42,218 bases of DNA from Firmicutes bacterium FC7 (GTDB lineage: Bacteria > Bacillota > Clostridia > Tissierellales > Tissierellaceae). Below the pieces are notes generated by a model. That model was not told the DNA's origin. It did not search any database and was given only the letters and a program-made list of their open reading frames with translations. This document shows positions 27,078-35,254 of this stretch, piece after piece; within the stretch, counting starts at the first letter, position 1; each line of letters opens with the position of its first letter. Position numbers and translations under genes: made by a program. The DNA lies in contig JAKELU010000018.1 in assembly GCA_022760735.1 (NCBI GenBank), positions 1 through 42,218 of the forward strand, in the 5' to 3' direction.

Positions 27078-28067
27078 TTATAATAAAAATATTCCCTCAT
27101 CTTCACATTGTTTAATCATTTCTTCAGGCCAAACAGATGCTTGAACCTGACCAATATGCTTTGCTTGAAGATAAAACATACACAATCTAGATTGCCCTAT
27201 TCCTCCACCAATTGTATAAGGTAATTGGCCAGATAAAAGAGCTTTATGATATTCTAGATTCTCTCTCTCTTCTTTACCTGCCATTTTTAATTGTTTTCTT
27301 AATGATTCCTCAGATACTCTTATGCCCATACTTGATAGTTCTAGGGATTCATTTAATACTGGATTCCATACTATAATATCTCCGTTTAGTTCCCAATCAT
27401 CGTAATCAGGTGAACGCCCATCATGTGGTTTCCCAGATAATAGCGGACCTCCGATTTTGTTTAAGAAAACAGCTCCATACTCTTTAGCAATAAGGTGTTC
27501 TCTTTCTTTTGGTAATTTGTCAGGATATTTGTCCTCTAACTCTTGTGTTGTAATAAATTTAATTTTATCAGGTAGCTTTCTACTCAATCTATGGGGATAT
27601 CTTGCATTTATAAACTCTTCAGTCTCTACCATAGCTTCATATATGCTATCAACCACTGACTTAAGGTAAGAAATTGTTCTTTCTTCTTTAGTTATTACTT
27701 TTTCCCAGTCCCACTGATCAACATATATTGAGTGAATCTTATCTACTTCTTCATCAGGTCTAATGGCATTCATATCCGTATATAGACCCTCACCAGGTTC
27801 AAACTCATACCATTTAAGAGCCATTCTTTTCCACTTAGCTAATGATTGAACAATTTCAAGTTTTTGTCCATATTTTCTCATTTCAAATGATACGGCTTTT
27901 TCATTGCCACTTAAATCATCATTAATACCTGTACCTGATTTAACAAATAATGGAGCTGAAACTCTCATCAAATTAAGTTTTTCTGCTAATTTTTTTTCGA
28001 AATAATCTTTTAATAGTTTTATACCAACTTGTGACTCTCTTGCTGTTAAACCATTAACCATCATCAT
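27078..28067 (-). CDS. asnA: Aspartate-ammonia ligase (asparagine synthetase A)
   Basis: Makes asparagine from aspartate, ATP and ammonia; structurally a relative of class II aspartyl-tRNA synthetase. 329 aa, against about 330 for Escherichia coli AsnA. Family segments include VSAPLFVKSGTGINDDLSG, RPDEEVDKIHSIYVDQWDWE and GGGIGQSRLCMFYL. Three ATG codons follow one another; I take the first, at 28067, eight bases after AGGAGG. The open frame reaches 105 bases further but those codons lie in the T-box terminator. Expression is governed by an Asn-specific T-box. Confidence 0.97.
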   Translation of the reverse strand: MMMVNGLTARESQVGIKLLKDYFEKKLAEKLNLMRVSAPLFVKSGTGINDDLSGNEKAVSFEMRKYGQKLEIVQSLAKWKRMALKWYEFEPGEGLYTDMNAIRPDEEVDKIHSIYVDQWDWEKVITKEERTISYLKSVVDSIYEAMVETEEFINARYPHRLSRKLPDKIKFITTQELEDKYPDKLPKEREHLIAKEYGAVFLNKIGGPLLSGKPHDGRSPDYDDWELNGDIIVWNPVLNESLELSSMGIRVSEESLRKQLKMAGKEERENLEYHKALLSGQLPYTIGGGIGQSRLCMFYLQAKHIGQVQASVWPEEMIKQCEDEGIFLL

Positions 28068-28109
28068 AATAAATTCCTCCTGTATATATAAAATTTGATT
28101 TTCTATAAT

Positions 28110-28402
28110 AAAAAAACCTTTCATCCTTAATTCTAAGGACGAAAGGTTTCGCGGTACCACCTTAATTAGCATTTAAAATGCTCACTCAATAAGTACGGAT
28201 TTTAAAAAAATCGATACTTTATAGTTAGTTAACGGTCTATATCCGTCTGAGCCTACTTTAAACATTTCGGTCAGATGCTCAAGGATGTTCTTCATCTATA
28301 TATTCATGCCAGGCTTCCACCATCCCTAGCTCTCTATAACTTCAATATAGATTACTCTTCCTCTCACTGCTTTTTATATATTATCTCACGGTTATTATAT
28401 AT
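28110..28402 (-). promoter_or_regulatory. T-box leader of asnA, Asn (AAC) specifier
   Basis: The T-box core AAGGTGGTACCGCG is at 28150-28163 (minus strand). It is followed by a strong terminator: AAACCTTTC...TCCTTA pairs with TAAGGA...GAAAGGTTT, then seven T (28110-28116). In Stem I, GAAGAACATCC carries the specifier AAC (28287-28289), an asparagine codon. Uncharged tRNA-Asn should relieve termination. It fills the 377-base gap upstream of asnA. Confidence 0.93.
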
Positions 28403-28408
28403 TGTCTT

Positions 28409-28437
28409 ATAATATCTAAAAATATTATATTTGTCAA
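28409..28437 (-). promoter_or_regulatory. Sigma-A promoter of the asnA T-box transcript
   Basis: TTGACA (28432-28437, consensus), a 17-base spacer and TATTAT (28409-28414) on the minus strand, correctly placed for the leader. Confidence 0.8.
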
Positions 28438-28444
28438 GATAATA

Positions 28445-29110
28445 TTAAAATTCTAATGCAAATTCTTTATGAATATCTTCTGAGTATGCTTCAATAGTAT
28501 CAAGTATAAAGTACGTTATCTTCAAATTCAATGATAAAGCAAAATTTAAGTCATTATCAAATCCAGACTTCAATGAATATTCTTCTACAACATTTTGAAT
28601 ATAGTGCTTAATCTTTGTCTTTAAAGTTGTAAATTCATTTTCAAATATATCTATATCATTTGTGTCTATAACATTTTTTATAAATGTATGTTTTACTGCA
28701 TATTCATTTAAACTTGACTCATATTTGATATGTTTTAACATTGAGTCAGCGAATGTCCATCTATTTGCATGAGGTAAACATACATAATCAGATAGATAAT
28801 GAGATATGATACCTATTTTACTACTTAATAAATTCATAGCAAAAGGATCAAGAATTTTATTGAAATCAATATATCTACTAAGGAATATAATCTTCATTAT
28901 TTCTTTAGTAATATAATTTATGCTTTCCTTTTGATAATGCCTTATAAATTTATATTTTGGTACTATATCTGGAGCCACTGAGCCCCACAATAACTTATCT
29001 TTATTTAGCTTAACGCCATATATATCATATACATTATCATATATATTGGAGGCTATAATTTTATGTGTTTCAGCAAATATTTTAAACAACTCCTCGCTTA
29101 CGATTTTCAA
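28445..29110 (-). CDS. Zinc-dependent phospholipase C-like protein
   Basis: The 221-residue protein has the metal-ligand pattern of the zinc-dependent phospholipase C/S1-P1 nuclease fold: H16 (ETHKIIA), WGSVAPDI, RHY (57-59), and HYLSDYVCLPH in the middle. No signal peptide is visible, unlike the classical secreted toxin, so it may act inside the cell. The start is uncertain: I give the TTG at 29110, but it has no Shine-Dalgarno and lies a few bases from the expected transcription start. The next candidate, a TTG at codon 8, directly abuts a GAGGAG. Confidence 0.75.
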   Translation of the reverse strand: MKIVSEELFKIFAETHKIIASNIYDNVYDIYGVKLNKDKLLWGSVAPDIVPKYKFIRHYQKESINYITKEIMKIIFLSRYIDFNKILDPFAMNLLSSKIGIISHYLSDYVCLPHANRWTFADSMLKHIKYESSLNEYAVKHTFIKNVIDTNDIDIFENEFTTLKTKIKHYIQNVVEEYSLKSGFDNDLNFALSLNLKITYFILDTIEAYSEDIHKEFALEF

Positions 29111-29119
29111 TATGATATG

Positions 29120-29148
29120 ATAATATAATAAAATTATTTAATAGTCAA
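29120..29148 (-). promoter_or_regulatory. Sigma-A promoter of the phospholipase C-like gene
   Basis: TTGACT (29143-29148), a 17-base spacer and TATTAT (29120-29125) on the minus strand. Transcription would begin near 29113, giving almost no leader. Confidence 0.7.
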
Positions 29149-29182
29149 CGAAAAATTTATTCCATTATTTAAATATTTCCGA

Positions 29183-29713
29183 CTATTTTGGTAAATTCAG
29201 ACTAAAATATTCATTAAATATTTCAAAATTTTCATTGTTAAATAAAACAATATTAATTTCATCCAAGCCATCATGTTTATCCAAAAAATCTATAATTGCT
29301 GAAAAAGAAACTTTTACCGCCTCTCTAACAGGATATCCATATGCTCCAGTTGATATTGATGGAAAGGATATAGTTTTTAACTTATACTCTAATGCTAATT
29401 TTAAGGAGTTAAAATATGCATTATAAAGCTTCTTTTCATTATCTACTCGATTAGTATTATAAATAGGGCCAACTGTATGAATAACATATTTACATGGTAA
29501 ATTACCTGCAGTAGTTATTCTTGCTTCTCCTGTTGGGCATCCTCCTATCTTTTTACATTGTTCTAGAATAATTCTTCCGCCCTTACTATGTATCGCACCA
29601 TCTACTCCACCACCACCTAATAGAGTATTATTTGCAGCATTTACTATTGCATCTACTTTTTGTTCAGTAATATCACCCTTAATAATATTAATAACTGTAT
29701 TCTTATAGTTCAT
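29183..29713 (-). CDS. Macro-domain protein (ADP-ribosyl / O-acetyl-ADP-ribose hydrolase-like)
   Basis: A 176-residue single macro domain: IIKGDITEQKVDAIVNAANN (10-29), GGGGVDGAIH (33-42) and FPSISTGAYGYP. These are the ADP-ribose-binding loops of the MacroD/YmdB type, which hydrolyse O-acetyl-ADP-ribose or remove mono-ADP-ribose from proteins. ATG with AAGGAGAGAG upstream, 19 bases after the GH18-type gene, so the two share a transcript despite one being secreted and one cytoplasmic. Confidence 0.93.
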   Translation of the reverse strand: MNYKNTVINIIKGDITEQKVDAIVNAANNTLLGGGGVDGAIHSKGGRIILEQCKKIGGCPTGEARITTAGNLPCKYVIHTVGPIYNTNRVDNEKKLYNAYFNSLKLALEYKLKTISFPSISTGAYGYPVREAVKVSFSAIIDFLDKHDGLDEINIVLFNNENFEIFNEYFSLNLPK

Positions 29714-29732
29714 TGTTCTCTCTCCTTATAAG

Positions 29733-31379
29733 TTAGTTTAGATTTCTGTTAATGCTTTCCCATATATTATCAGTTTCATATCCTTTTCTCCAGGATGCAA
29801 CTCCAGCTAGATTGTACTTGTGGACTAAGGATATTTTATAACTTAACGATTTTTCATCTTCAAGCCAAATTCTATATTCAGTATCATTTTTTTTAGTCTC
29901 CCCATAATATTGGCCTATAGATTCATTCCATACTGTTATAATTTCATTTTCCTCTATAAAATCTTTTGCAATTTTCATTGATAATGACTTAGATGAAATC
30001 TTATCTCCTTCTATTGTCCATAACCTAGTATAAAAAGGCACAGCTAAAATCAATTTCTCATTTGGTACTTCTTCAAGAACCCTTTTTATACTATTTTCAA
30101 CCCAAGTATATTCAGCTACTGATCCAGCAATAGGACTGCTAGCCCAATGTTGATCATATGCCATTAACATATTATAATCCAGAGATTCATGCAGTTTTTT
30201 TCTATCATAGCACATGGACCAATTTTCACTAGTTGATATTGGAGTTACATCCATTGATACTATAAGCCCTTTTTCTTTAAAAATAGGATAAAGTTCTCTA
30301 ACAAACTGAGTTAGTAAATCTTTATCCTTTAAATATACATTCTCAAAATCTATATTTATTCCATCAAAATCATATTCTGTATAAATCTTTATTAGCTTGG
30401 AAATGATTTCGTCCCTCATTGATGATGACTTAAGTATTATATGGGTTAAATCAGGATTAAAACTATTATCTACTAAAGGCCAAATCTCATAACCTAAGTC
30501 ATGATACTTTTTAACGTAATCCTTATTGCCTTTATCTAAAATTGATCCATCTATATCTGTTATTGAAAACCAAGTTGGAGAGATAACATTTAGACCTATT
30601 ACTGGTTTAATATTATCTGTATATTTTACCTTTGAATAAGTGTAGTCCCAAGTTAAATTGATTTTTTCTTCTCTAATATGAATATTATCATCTCTATCTA
30701 ATAGCTCACTTTTATAAATATCTTTTGAATGATTTAGTTTTATATATTTTTTCTCTATAAAACCTGGTATCCCATCCTTGGTTCTGATTTTATACCAATT
30801 CTCAAATTCTCCATAGACGTTAACTTTACTGCCTAAACTTAGGTTGCTTAATATTATTGGTGCCTTTAAGTCCATATCGCTTCGTATAACAGGATTCTCT
30901 AAAATGATTTCACCTTCAAGGTAATACATGTTAGTATAATCAACCACTACTGCATTAGTTGTATCATAGTAGTTAACTGCTATTTCATAATCTTTTATTA
31001 AATCAATAGGAATATAAATAATTCCGGCTCTTTTTATAATAGGATTGTCAATAAAGAATTCTTTCAAATTTACACTACCTACGTATTCATGTAATTTAAA
31101 TTTCCTAACATATTTATCATTGGTAAATATTAGAGTCTCCTCTAACTCATCGTAATATAAATTATTATCTACATACTCCTTTAAAAAATCGTAAGATAGA
31201 TAGATTATATCATCTATTATTATTGATGGTTGTCCATACTCAATCACTTTGTCTTCAATAATCAAATATAACTCATCAGAAAATGATATAACTGTTGAAG
31301 AAGGCTTATTAACAAAATAATTAATAGCCCCAGAAATTACTCCAATTATAATTACAATAATTATTGCTATTTTCTTCAA
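29733..31379 (-). CDS. Secreted GH18-type hydrolase with SH3 and copper-amine-oxidase-like domains
   Basis: Membrane-anchored or secreted 548-residue protein. The N-terminal hydrophobic helix spans about 2-20. A copper-amine-oxidase-like region (about 30-150) follows, then a bacterial SH3 segment (about 170-215, ENWYKIRTKDGIPGFIEKKY), then a glycosyl hydrolase 18 barrel to the end. The active-site segment is FDGINIDFE with catalytic glutamate E346; the third position is Asn rather than Asp, as in other YaaH-type relatives. Likely acts on peptidoglycan or related glycans. The start is TTG at 31379, because GGAGGTG lies five bases before it; the ATG 15 bases upstream coincides with the expected transcription start. 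Confidence 0.88.
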   Translation of the reverse strand: MKKIAIIIVIIIGVISGAINYFVNKPSSTVISFSDELYLIIEDKVIEYGQPSIIIDDIIYLSYDFLKEYVDNNLYYDELEETLIFTNDKYVRKFKLHEYVGSVNLKEFFIDNPIIKRAGIIYIPIDLIKDYEIAVNYYDTTNAVVVDYTNMYYLEGEIILENPVIRSDMDLKAPIILSNLSLGSKVNVYGEFENWYKIRTKDGIPGFIEKKYIKLNHSKDIYKSELLDRDDNIHIREEKINLTWDYTYSKVKYTDNIKPVIGLNVISPTWFSITDIDGSILDKGNKDYVKKYHDLGYEIWPLVDNSFNPDLTHIILKSSSMRDEIISKLIKIYTEYDFDGINIDFENVYLKDKDLLTQFVRELYPIFKEKGLIVSMDVTPISTSENWSMCYDRKKLHESLDYNMLMAYDQHWASSPIAGSVAEYTWVENSIKRVLEEVPNEKLILAVPFYTRLWTIEGDKISSKSLSMKIAKDFIEENEIITVWNESIGQYYGETKKNDTEYRIWLEDEKSLSYKISLVHKYNLAGVASWRKGYETDNIWESINRNLN

Positions 31380-31400
31380 TAGGACACCTCCCATAAATGT

Positions 31401-31429
31401 ATTATACTTTAATATTATTTTACTTACAA
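31401..31429 (-). promoter_or_regulatory. Sigma-A promoter of the GH18-macro operon
   Basis: TTGTAA (31424-31429), a 17-base spacer and TATAAT (31401-31406) on the minus strand. Confidence 0.75.
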
Positions 31430-31451
31430 TTATAATAGAAGGACAAAATAT

Positions 31452-31483
31452 AAAATGCCCAGATAATTATATCTAGACATTTT
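31452..31483 (-). terminator. Terminator after cphA
   Basis: AAAATGCCCAGATA (31452-31465) pairs with TATCTAGACATTTT (31470-31483) through 14 pairs, two of them G-U in RNA, with a four-base loop and an AT-rich tail on the minus strand. Confidence 0.75.
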
Positions 31484-31496
31484 AATTATTAAATAT

Positions 31497-34166
31497 TCAA
31501 GCCTTATTATAATTTACACTAGTTAACATATTAAATGTTGAAGGAGAATATGCAATACTTCTTTTAGACTTATCCATTTTAAATTTCTTTATTACTTCAA
31601 TAGCAGGATTTAATTCTTCATAAAACATTGTAATGAAATCGCCATCTAAAGATTCATTTAGTGCCGTTTTAAGTGCCTCTGTTTCTGACAAAACTATTTT
31701 TATATTTAAAGGATTGTAATTTGCGCTAATTAGACCTTTATATAATAAATTAGCAACCTCACCTGGTTCTCTTCCCCTTAAATTTCTATCTTCTTTTATA
31801 TATATTTTTGAAAAGTATTCTGCGCTTTTTACTCCAATATTAAATATTTGATCATTTGGTCTATCACCTGGCACTCCAATTATACCTATAGATCTTTTTA
31901 CATCTAAGCACTTTATAAAATCACCAACTTGCTTATAGCCATCAATATTATGACCATAGTCTATCATCACCTTTATATTATCTATATCAAAGATATTAAA
32001 TCTACCAGGATTCATGTGTATATCTGGCATAAATGTAGAAAGCCCTTCCCTTATTGTGCTTAAGGTTACACCATATGCAAATAGTGCACTTGAAGCAGCA
32101 AGTACATTCTCTACATTACATCTTAATATACCATTAAATGTAATTGGAACCTTACTTATCTCAATTAATTTCATTTTTTCTTTATTTTTATAAATATATA
32201 CAATGTCATTCTCTATCGTAATACCTATATTTCCACTATTAATATGATTTATGAAAATATCATTTTTATCTATACTAAAAAGTATAATGTTGCCACTTGC
32301 CCTCCCTATTAAATACTCTGCCATCTTGTCTGCAGCATTTAAAATGGAATAACCTTCAGATTTAACTGCCTCTATTACAAGACTCTTAACAAATGCCATA
32401 TCCTCTAAGGTTTCAATTCCATCTATACCTAAATGGTCATTCCCAATATTAGTAATCACAGCCACATCTGCCAAATCATACCCTAGTCCACCTCTTATTA
32501 TTCCTCCTCTAGCAACTTCTAAAACTGCCACATCAATATCTTTTGAACTTAATACGTTTCTTGTACTTACAGGACCAGTATTATCTCCCTCTTTTATACA
32601 TTCATTATTAATGTATATTCCACTGGATGTAGTCATTCCTACAACCTTTCCTGATATTGACAATGTATGACTTATTAGTCTCGTTGTAGTAGTTTTCCCA
32701 TTAGTACCGGTTATTGCTAAAATAGGAATAGAATAAGGAGTTCCTTTTGGATATAGAAAATCTAAAATATCTGAAGCTACATTTATCCCTTTCCCTATTG
32801 TTGGGCTTAAATGCATTCGAAGACCAGGGGCTGTATTTACTTCAATAATAGCACCTCCACTTTCATTTAAAGGTTTGGATATATCATCAGTAATAATATC
32901 TATTCCAGCGATATCTAATCCAATTGCCTTTGCTGCTTTAATTGCAAATTTTTTATTTTCTTCGTGAATTTTCTCAGTACAATTAATAGCGGTACCACCA
33001 GTACTTAAATTACCATTTCCTCTTAGTTTTACAACTTCTCCTTGTCTTGGAATGTAATCTTCATCCATTCCATTCTTAAATAAAAAATTTAAAGATATAT
33101 TATCAAGCCTTATTTTCGTTAATGGCTTTTCATGACCATTCCCTCTTAAGTCATTTTTATTTTCAATTTCAACTAATTCTTTGATTGTGTGTATACCATC
33201 TCCGATAACCTCAGGTGCAATTCTTTCAGCTACAGCACTAACTTTATTATTTATTACTAATACCCTGTAATCTCTACCGGTTATATATTTTTCAACAATT
33301 ACACAATCTGAATACTTTAAAGGAATATGATAATTGTCCTCCAATTCAACCGAGTTCCTTACATTTAGTACCACACCCTTACCTTGATTGCCATCTAAGG
33401 GTTTTAGAACAACAGGGTATCCAATTTCATATGCAATGTTAAGAGCATCATCAAGAGTATAAGCAATATCACCAATAGGTGTAGGGATATTATTTTCATC
33501 TAGTATCTGTTTAGTCAATTGCTTGTTACATGATATATCTATCGAAATCCCACTAGTAGAATCAGTAAGAGCAGCTTGTATCCTCTTTGAAAACTTTCCA
33601 TATCCTAGTTCTAGAATACTATCAGTACCTAATCTCCTTACTGGTATTCCCCTTTTCTTAGCTTCTTCATAAATTGCTTTCGTGCTTTGACCAAATTCAT
33701 ATTTTTCCTTTATTCTATTTAATCCATAAATGATGTCTTCTAAATCAACATATTCATTATTTATTAGTTTCTTGACAATATAAATTGATTCTTTTGCACA
33801 TTCTATGGCAACTTGTTCATTTATATATTCAACTATAATGTTGTATTGGGAAGAATCTCCGATTGCCCTAGTCTTTCCAAAATATACATCGTATCCTAGA
33901 AGAACTTGTAACTCCAGTGTTAAATGTTCAATAACATGACCTAAGTATGTTCCTTCTCTTATTCTCTCTACGAACCCTCCATATTTACCAAGTCCACAGT
34001 AATGCTCTATTATATTAGGAAAAAGCTCTAACAAGCAATCATTAAATTTATAGAAGTCATTAGTTGTTTTCTTATCTAAATAATCAAGATCAACAACAAG
34101 TTGAAGTACTGGCTTGTGACTATATATATTTCTTCCTTTATATGCTTTTATGCTGACTAATTCCAA
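31497..34166 (-). CDS. cphA: Cyanophycin synthetase
   Basis: Polymerises aspartate and arginine, using ATP, into cyanophycin, a nitrogen reserve. The 889-residue protein has an N-terminal domain with HVIEHLTLELQ, an ATP-grasp domain (about 205-465, VLKPLDGNQGKGV and IIEVNTAPGLRMHL) that adds aspartate, and a Mur-ligase-like domain with P-loop GTNGKTTTT (487-495) that adds arginine. I take the TTG at 34166: GGGAGG lies nine bases upstream, and MELVSIKAYKGRNIYSHKPV is the usual family opening. The ATG 24 bases earlier has no ribosome site. It follows cphB at short distance in one operon. Confidence 0.95.
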   Translation of the reverse strand: MELVSIKAYKGRNIYSHKPVLQLVVDLDYLDKKTTNDFYKFNDCLLELFPNIIEHYCGLGKYGGFVERIREGTYLGHVIEHLTLELQVLLGYDVYFGKTRAIGDSSQYNIIVEYINEQVAIECAKESIYIVKKLINNEYVDLEDIIYGLNRIKEKYEFGQSTKAIYEEAKKRGIPVRRLGTDSILELGYGKFSKRIQAALTDSTSGISIDISCNKQLTKQILDENNIPTPIGDIAYTLDDALNIAYEIGYPVVLKPLDGNQGKGVVLNVRNSVELEDNYHIPLKYSDCVIVEKYITGRDYRVLVINNKVSAVAERIAPEVIGDGIHTIKELVEIENKNDLRGNGHEKPLTKIRLDNISLNFLFKNGMDEDYIPRQGEVVKLRGNGNLSTGGTAINCTEKIHEENKKFAIKAAKAIGLDIAGIDIITDDISKPLNESGGAIIEVNTAPGLRMHLSPTIGKGINVASDILDFLYPKGTPYSIPILAITGTNGKTTTTRLISHTLSISGKVVGMTTSSGIYINNECIKEGDNTGPVSTRNVLSSKDIDVAVLEVARGGIIRGGLGYDLADVAVITNIGNDHLGIDGIETLEDMAFVKSLVIEAVKSEGYSILNAADKMAEYLIGRASGNIILFSIDKNDIFINHINSGNIGITIENDIVYIYKNKEKMKLIEISKVPITFNGILRCNVENVLAASSALFAYGVTLSTIREGLSTFMPDIHMNPGRFNIFDIDNIKVMIDYGHNIDGYKQVGDFIKCLDVKRSIGIIGVPGDRPNDQIFNIGVKSAEYFSKIYIKEDRNLRGREPGEVANLLYKGLISANYNPLNIKIVLSETEALKTALNESLDGDFITMFYEELNPAIEVIKKFKMDKSKRSIAYSPSTFNMLTSVNYNKA

Positions 34167-34208
34167 TATTTGCTGCCTCCCAACATTCATAAATATTATT
34201 TTTATAGG

Positions 34209-35015
34209 TTAAAATCTAAATACTTGTTTTTTAATCAAATCATAACCATAACCTTCAGGCAAAACATGTAGTGTAATATTTGTTATTGCTAAGATTTCAT
34301 TTGGTTTTAACTCAGATACATTTGAGCTTTCTATCGATCTCCCATCTATTACAGTTACCGAATTAGTACCATATACTTCAAATGTATCATCTGAATAAAC
34401 AATTATTGCAGTATCTTCATCTATACCTACACCTAAAATCTCTGGATTTTCTGCAACTCCACATAACAAACGACCTATTCTGCCTCTTTGTGCAAAGTGT
34501 TGATCAATTATTACCTTATCCATCAATCCTAGTCCAGGTGCCAATTTTACTGTACATTTCCGAGCTGGCTCATTACTTTCTCCTTCGACGATCATAATTC
34601 TGCTCATTGCAGATGCTCCTGCACTTGTGCCAGCAATTACTCCACCATTATAATAGCATTCTAATAATGCTTCTGAAGCTCTTGTTCCTCCAATTATACT
34701 TGTTATTCTTAATTGATCTCCTCCTGTAAAAAATATACCTTCGGCTCTTCTTATTTTTTCTACGAATTCTTCCTCGTTTGCATCTTCTCTGCTATCTAAA
34801 TTAAGTATATCGATATCTCTCATACCTAATTTACTAAACACCCTTCTATAATTATCACCAACTGCCTCCGGCTCTTTAGTGGCAGTTGTTAGAACTAGTA
34901 ACTTTGAATCATCGCTATCCAATAATCTAACAAATTTTCTAAGTATATGCATTTTATCATCTTTATCCTCTGCTCCACCTATGATAAGTAAAATACCTTT
35001 ATTACTTCCACTCAT
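34209..35015 (-). CDS. cphB: Cyanophycinase
   Basis: S51-family serine exopeptidase that releases beta-Asp-Arg dipeptides from cyanophycin. It has the nucleophile elbow GTSAGASAM with Ser131, FFTGGDQLRITSII before it and DQHFAQRGRIGRL after it. 268 aa, typical for intracellular forms, without a signal peptide. GGGGGG lies about ten bases before the ATG. Being first in the operon with the synthetase allows both storage and recovery. No isoaspartyl dipeptidase is encoded in this window. Confidence 0.95.
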   Translation of the reverse strand: MSGSNKGILLIIGGAEDKDDKMHILRKFVRLLDSDDSKLLVLTTATKEPEAVGDNYRRVFSKLGMRDIDILNLDSREDANEEEFVEKIRRAEGIFFTGGDQLRITSIIGGTRASEALLECYYNGGVIAGTSAGASAMSRIMIVEGESNEPARKCTVKLAPGLGLMDKVIIDQHFAQRGRIGRLLCGVAENPEILGVGIDEDTAIIVYSDDTFEVYGTNSVTVIDGRSIESSNVSELKPNEILAITNITLHVLPEGYGYDLIKKQVFRF

Positions 35016-35186
35016 AGAGAAAGACCCCCCATATTTTTCTTATTAATCATTAGATTAAAAACCCTGCTATTTTCTAAACTTTTAATATTATTTACATATT
35101 AAATAAAATAATTCAAGCTGCTCAAAATAACATTCAAAGTAATTCTATTTACACAATGTTTGATAATTAATAGATTTTAAAACAGA

Positions 35187-35227
35187 AAAACCTAAGAATC
35201 GTTAATAATATTTGATCCTTAGGTTTT
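35187..35227 (-). terminator. Terminator of the large surface-protein gene
   Basis: AAAACCTAAGAATC (35187-35200) pairs with GATCCTTAGGTTTT (35214-35227) with one mismatch, followed on the minus strand by TCTGTTTT. The remaining 170 bases up to cphB are AT-rich with several weak promoter-like hexamers, none decisive. Confidence 0.8.
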
Positions 35228-35254
35228 AAAGTTCTAATTTGAATAATTAAATTT

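Noticed and set aside
28068-28172. 35-codon N-terminal extension of AsnA
   Set aside because: It is the T-box terminator and ribosome-site region read in frame; AsnA then has its normal length of about 330 residues.
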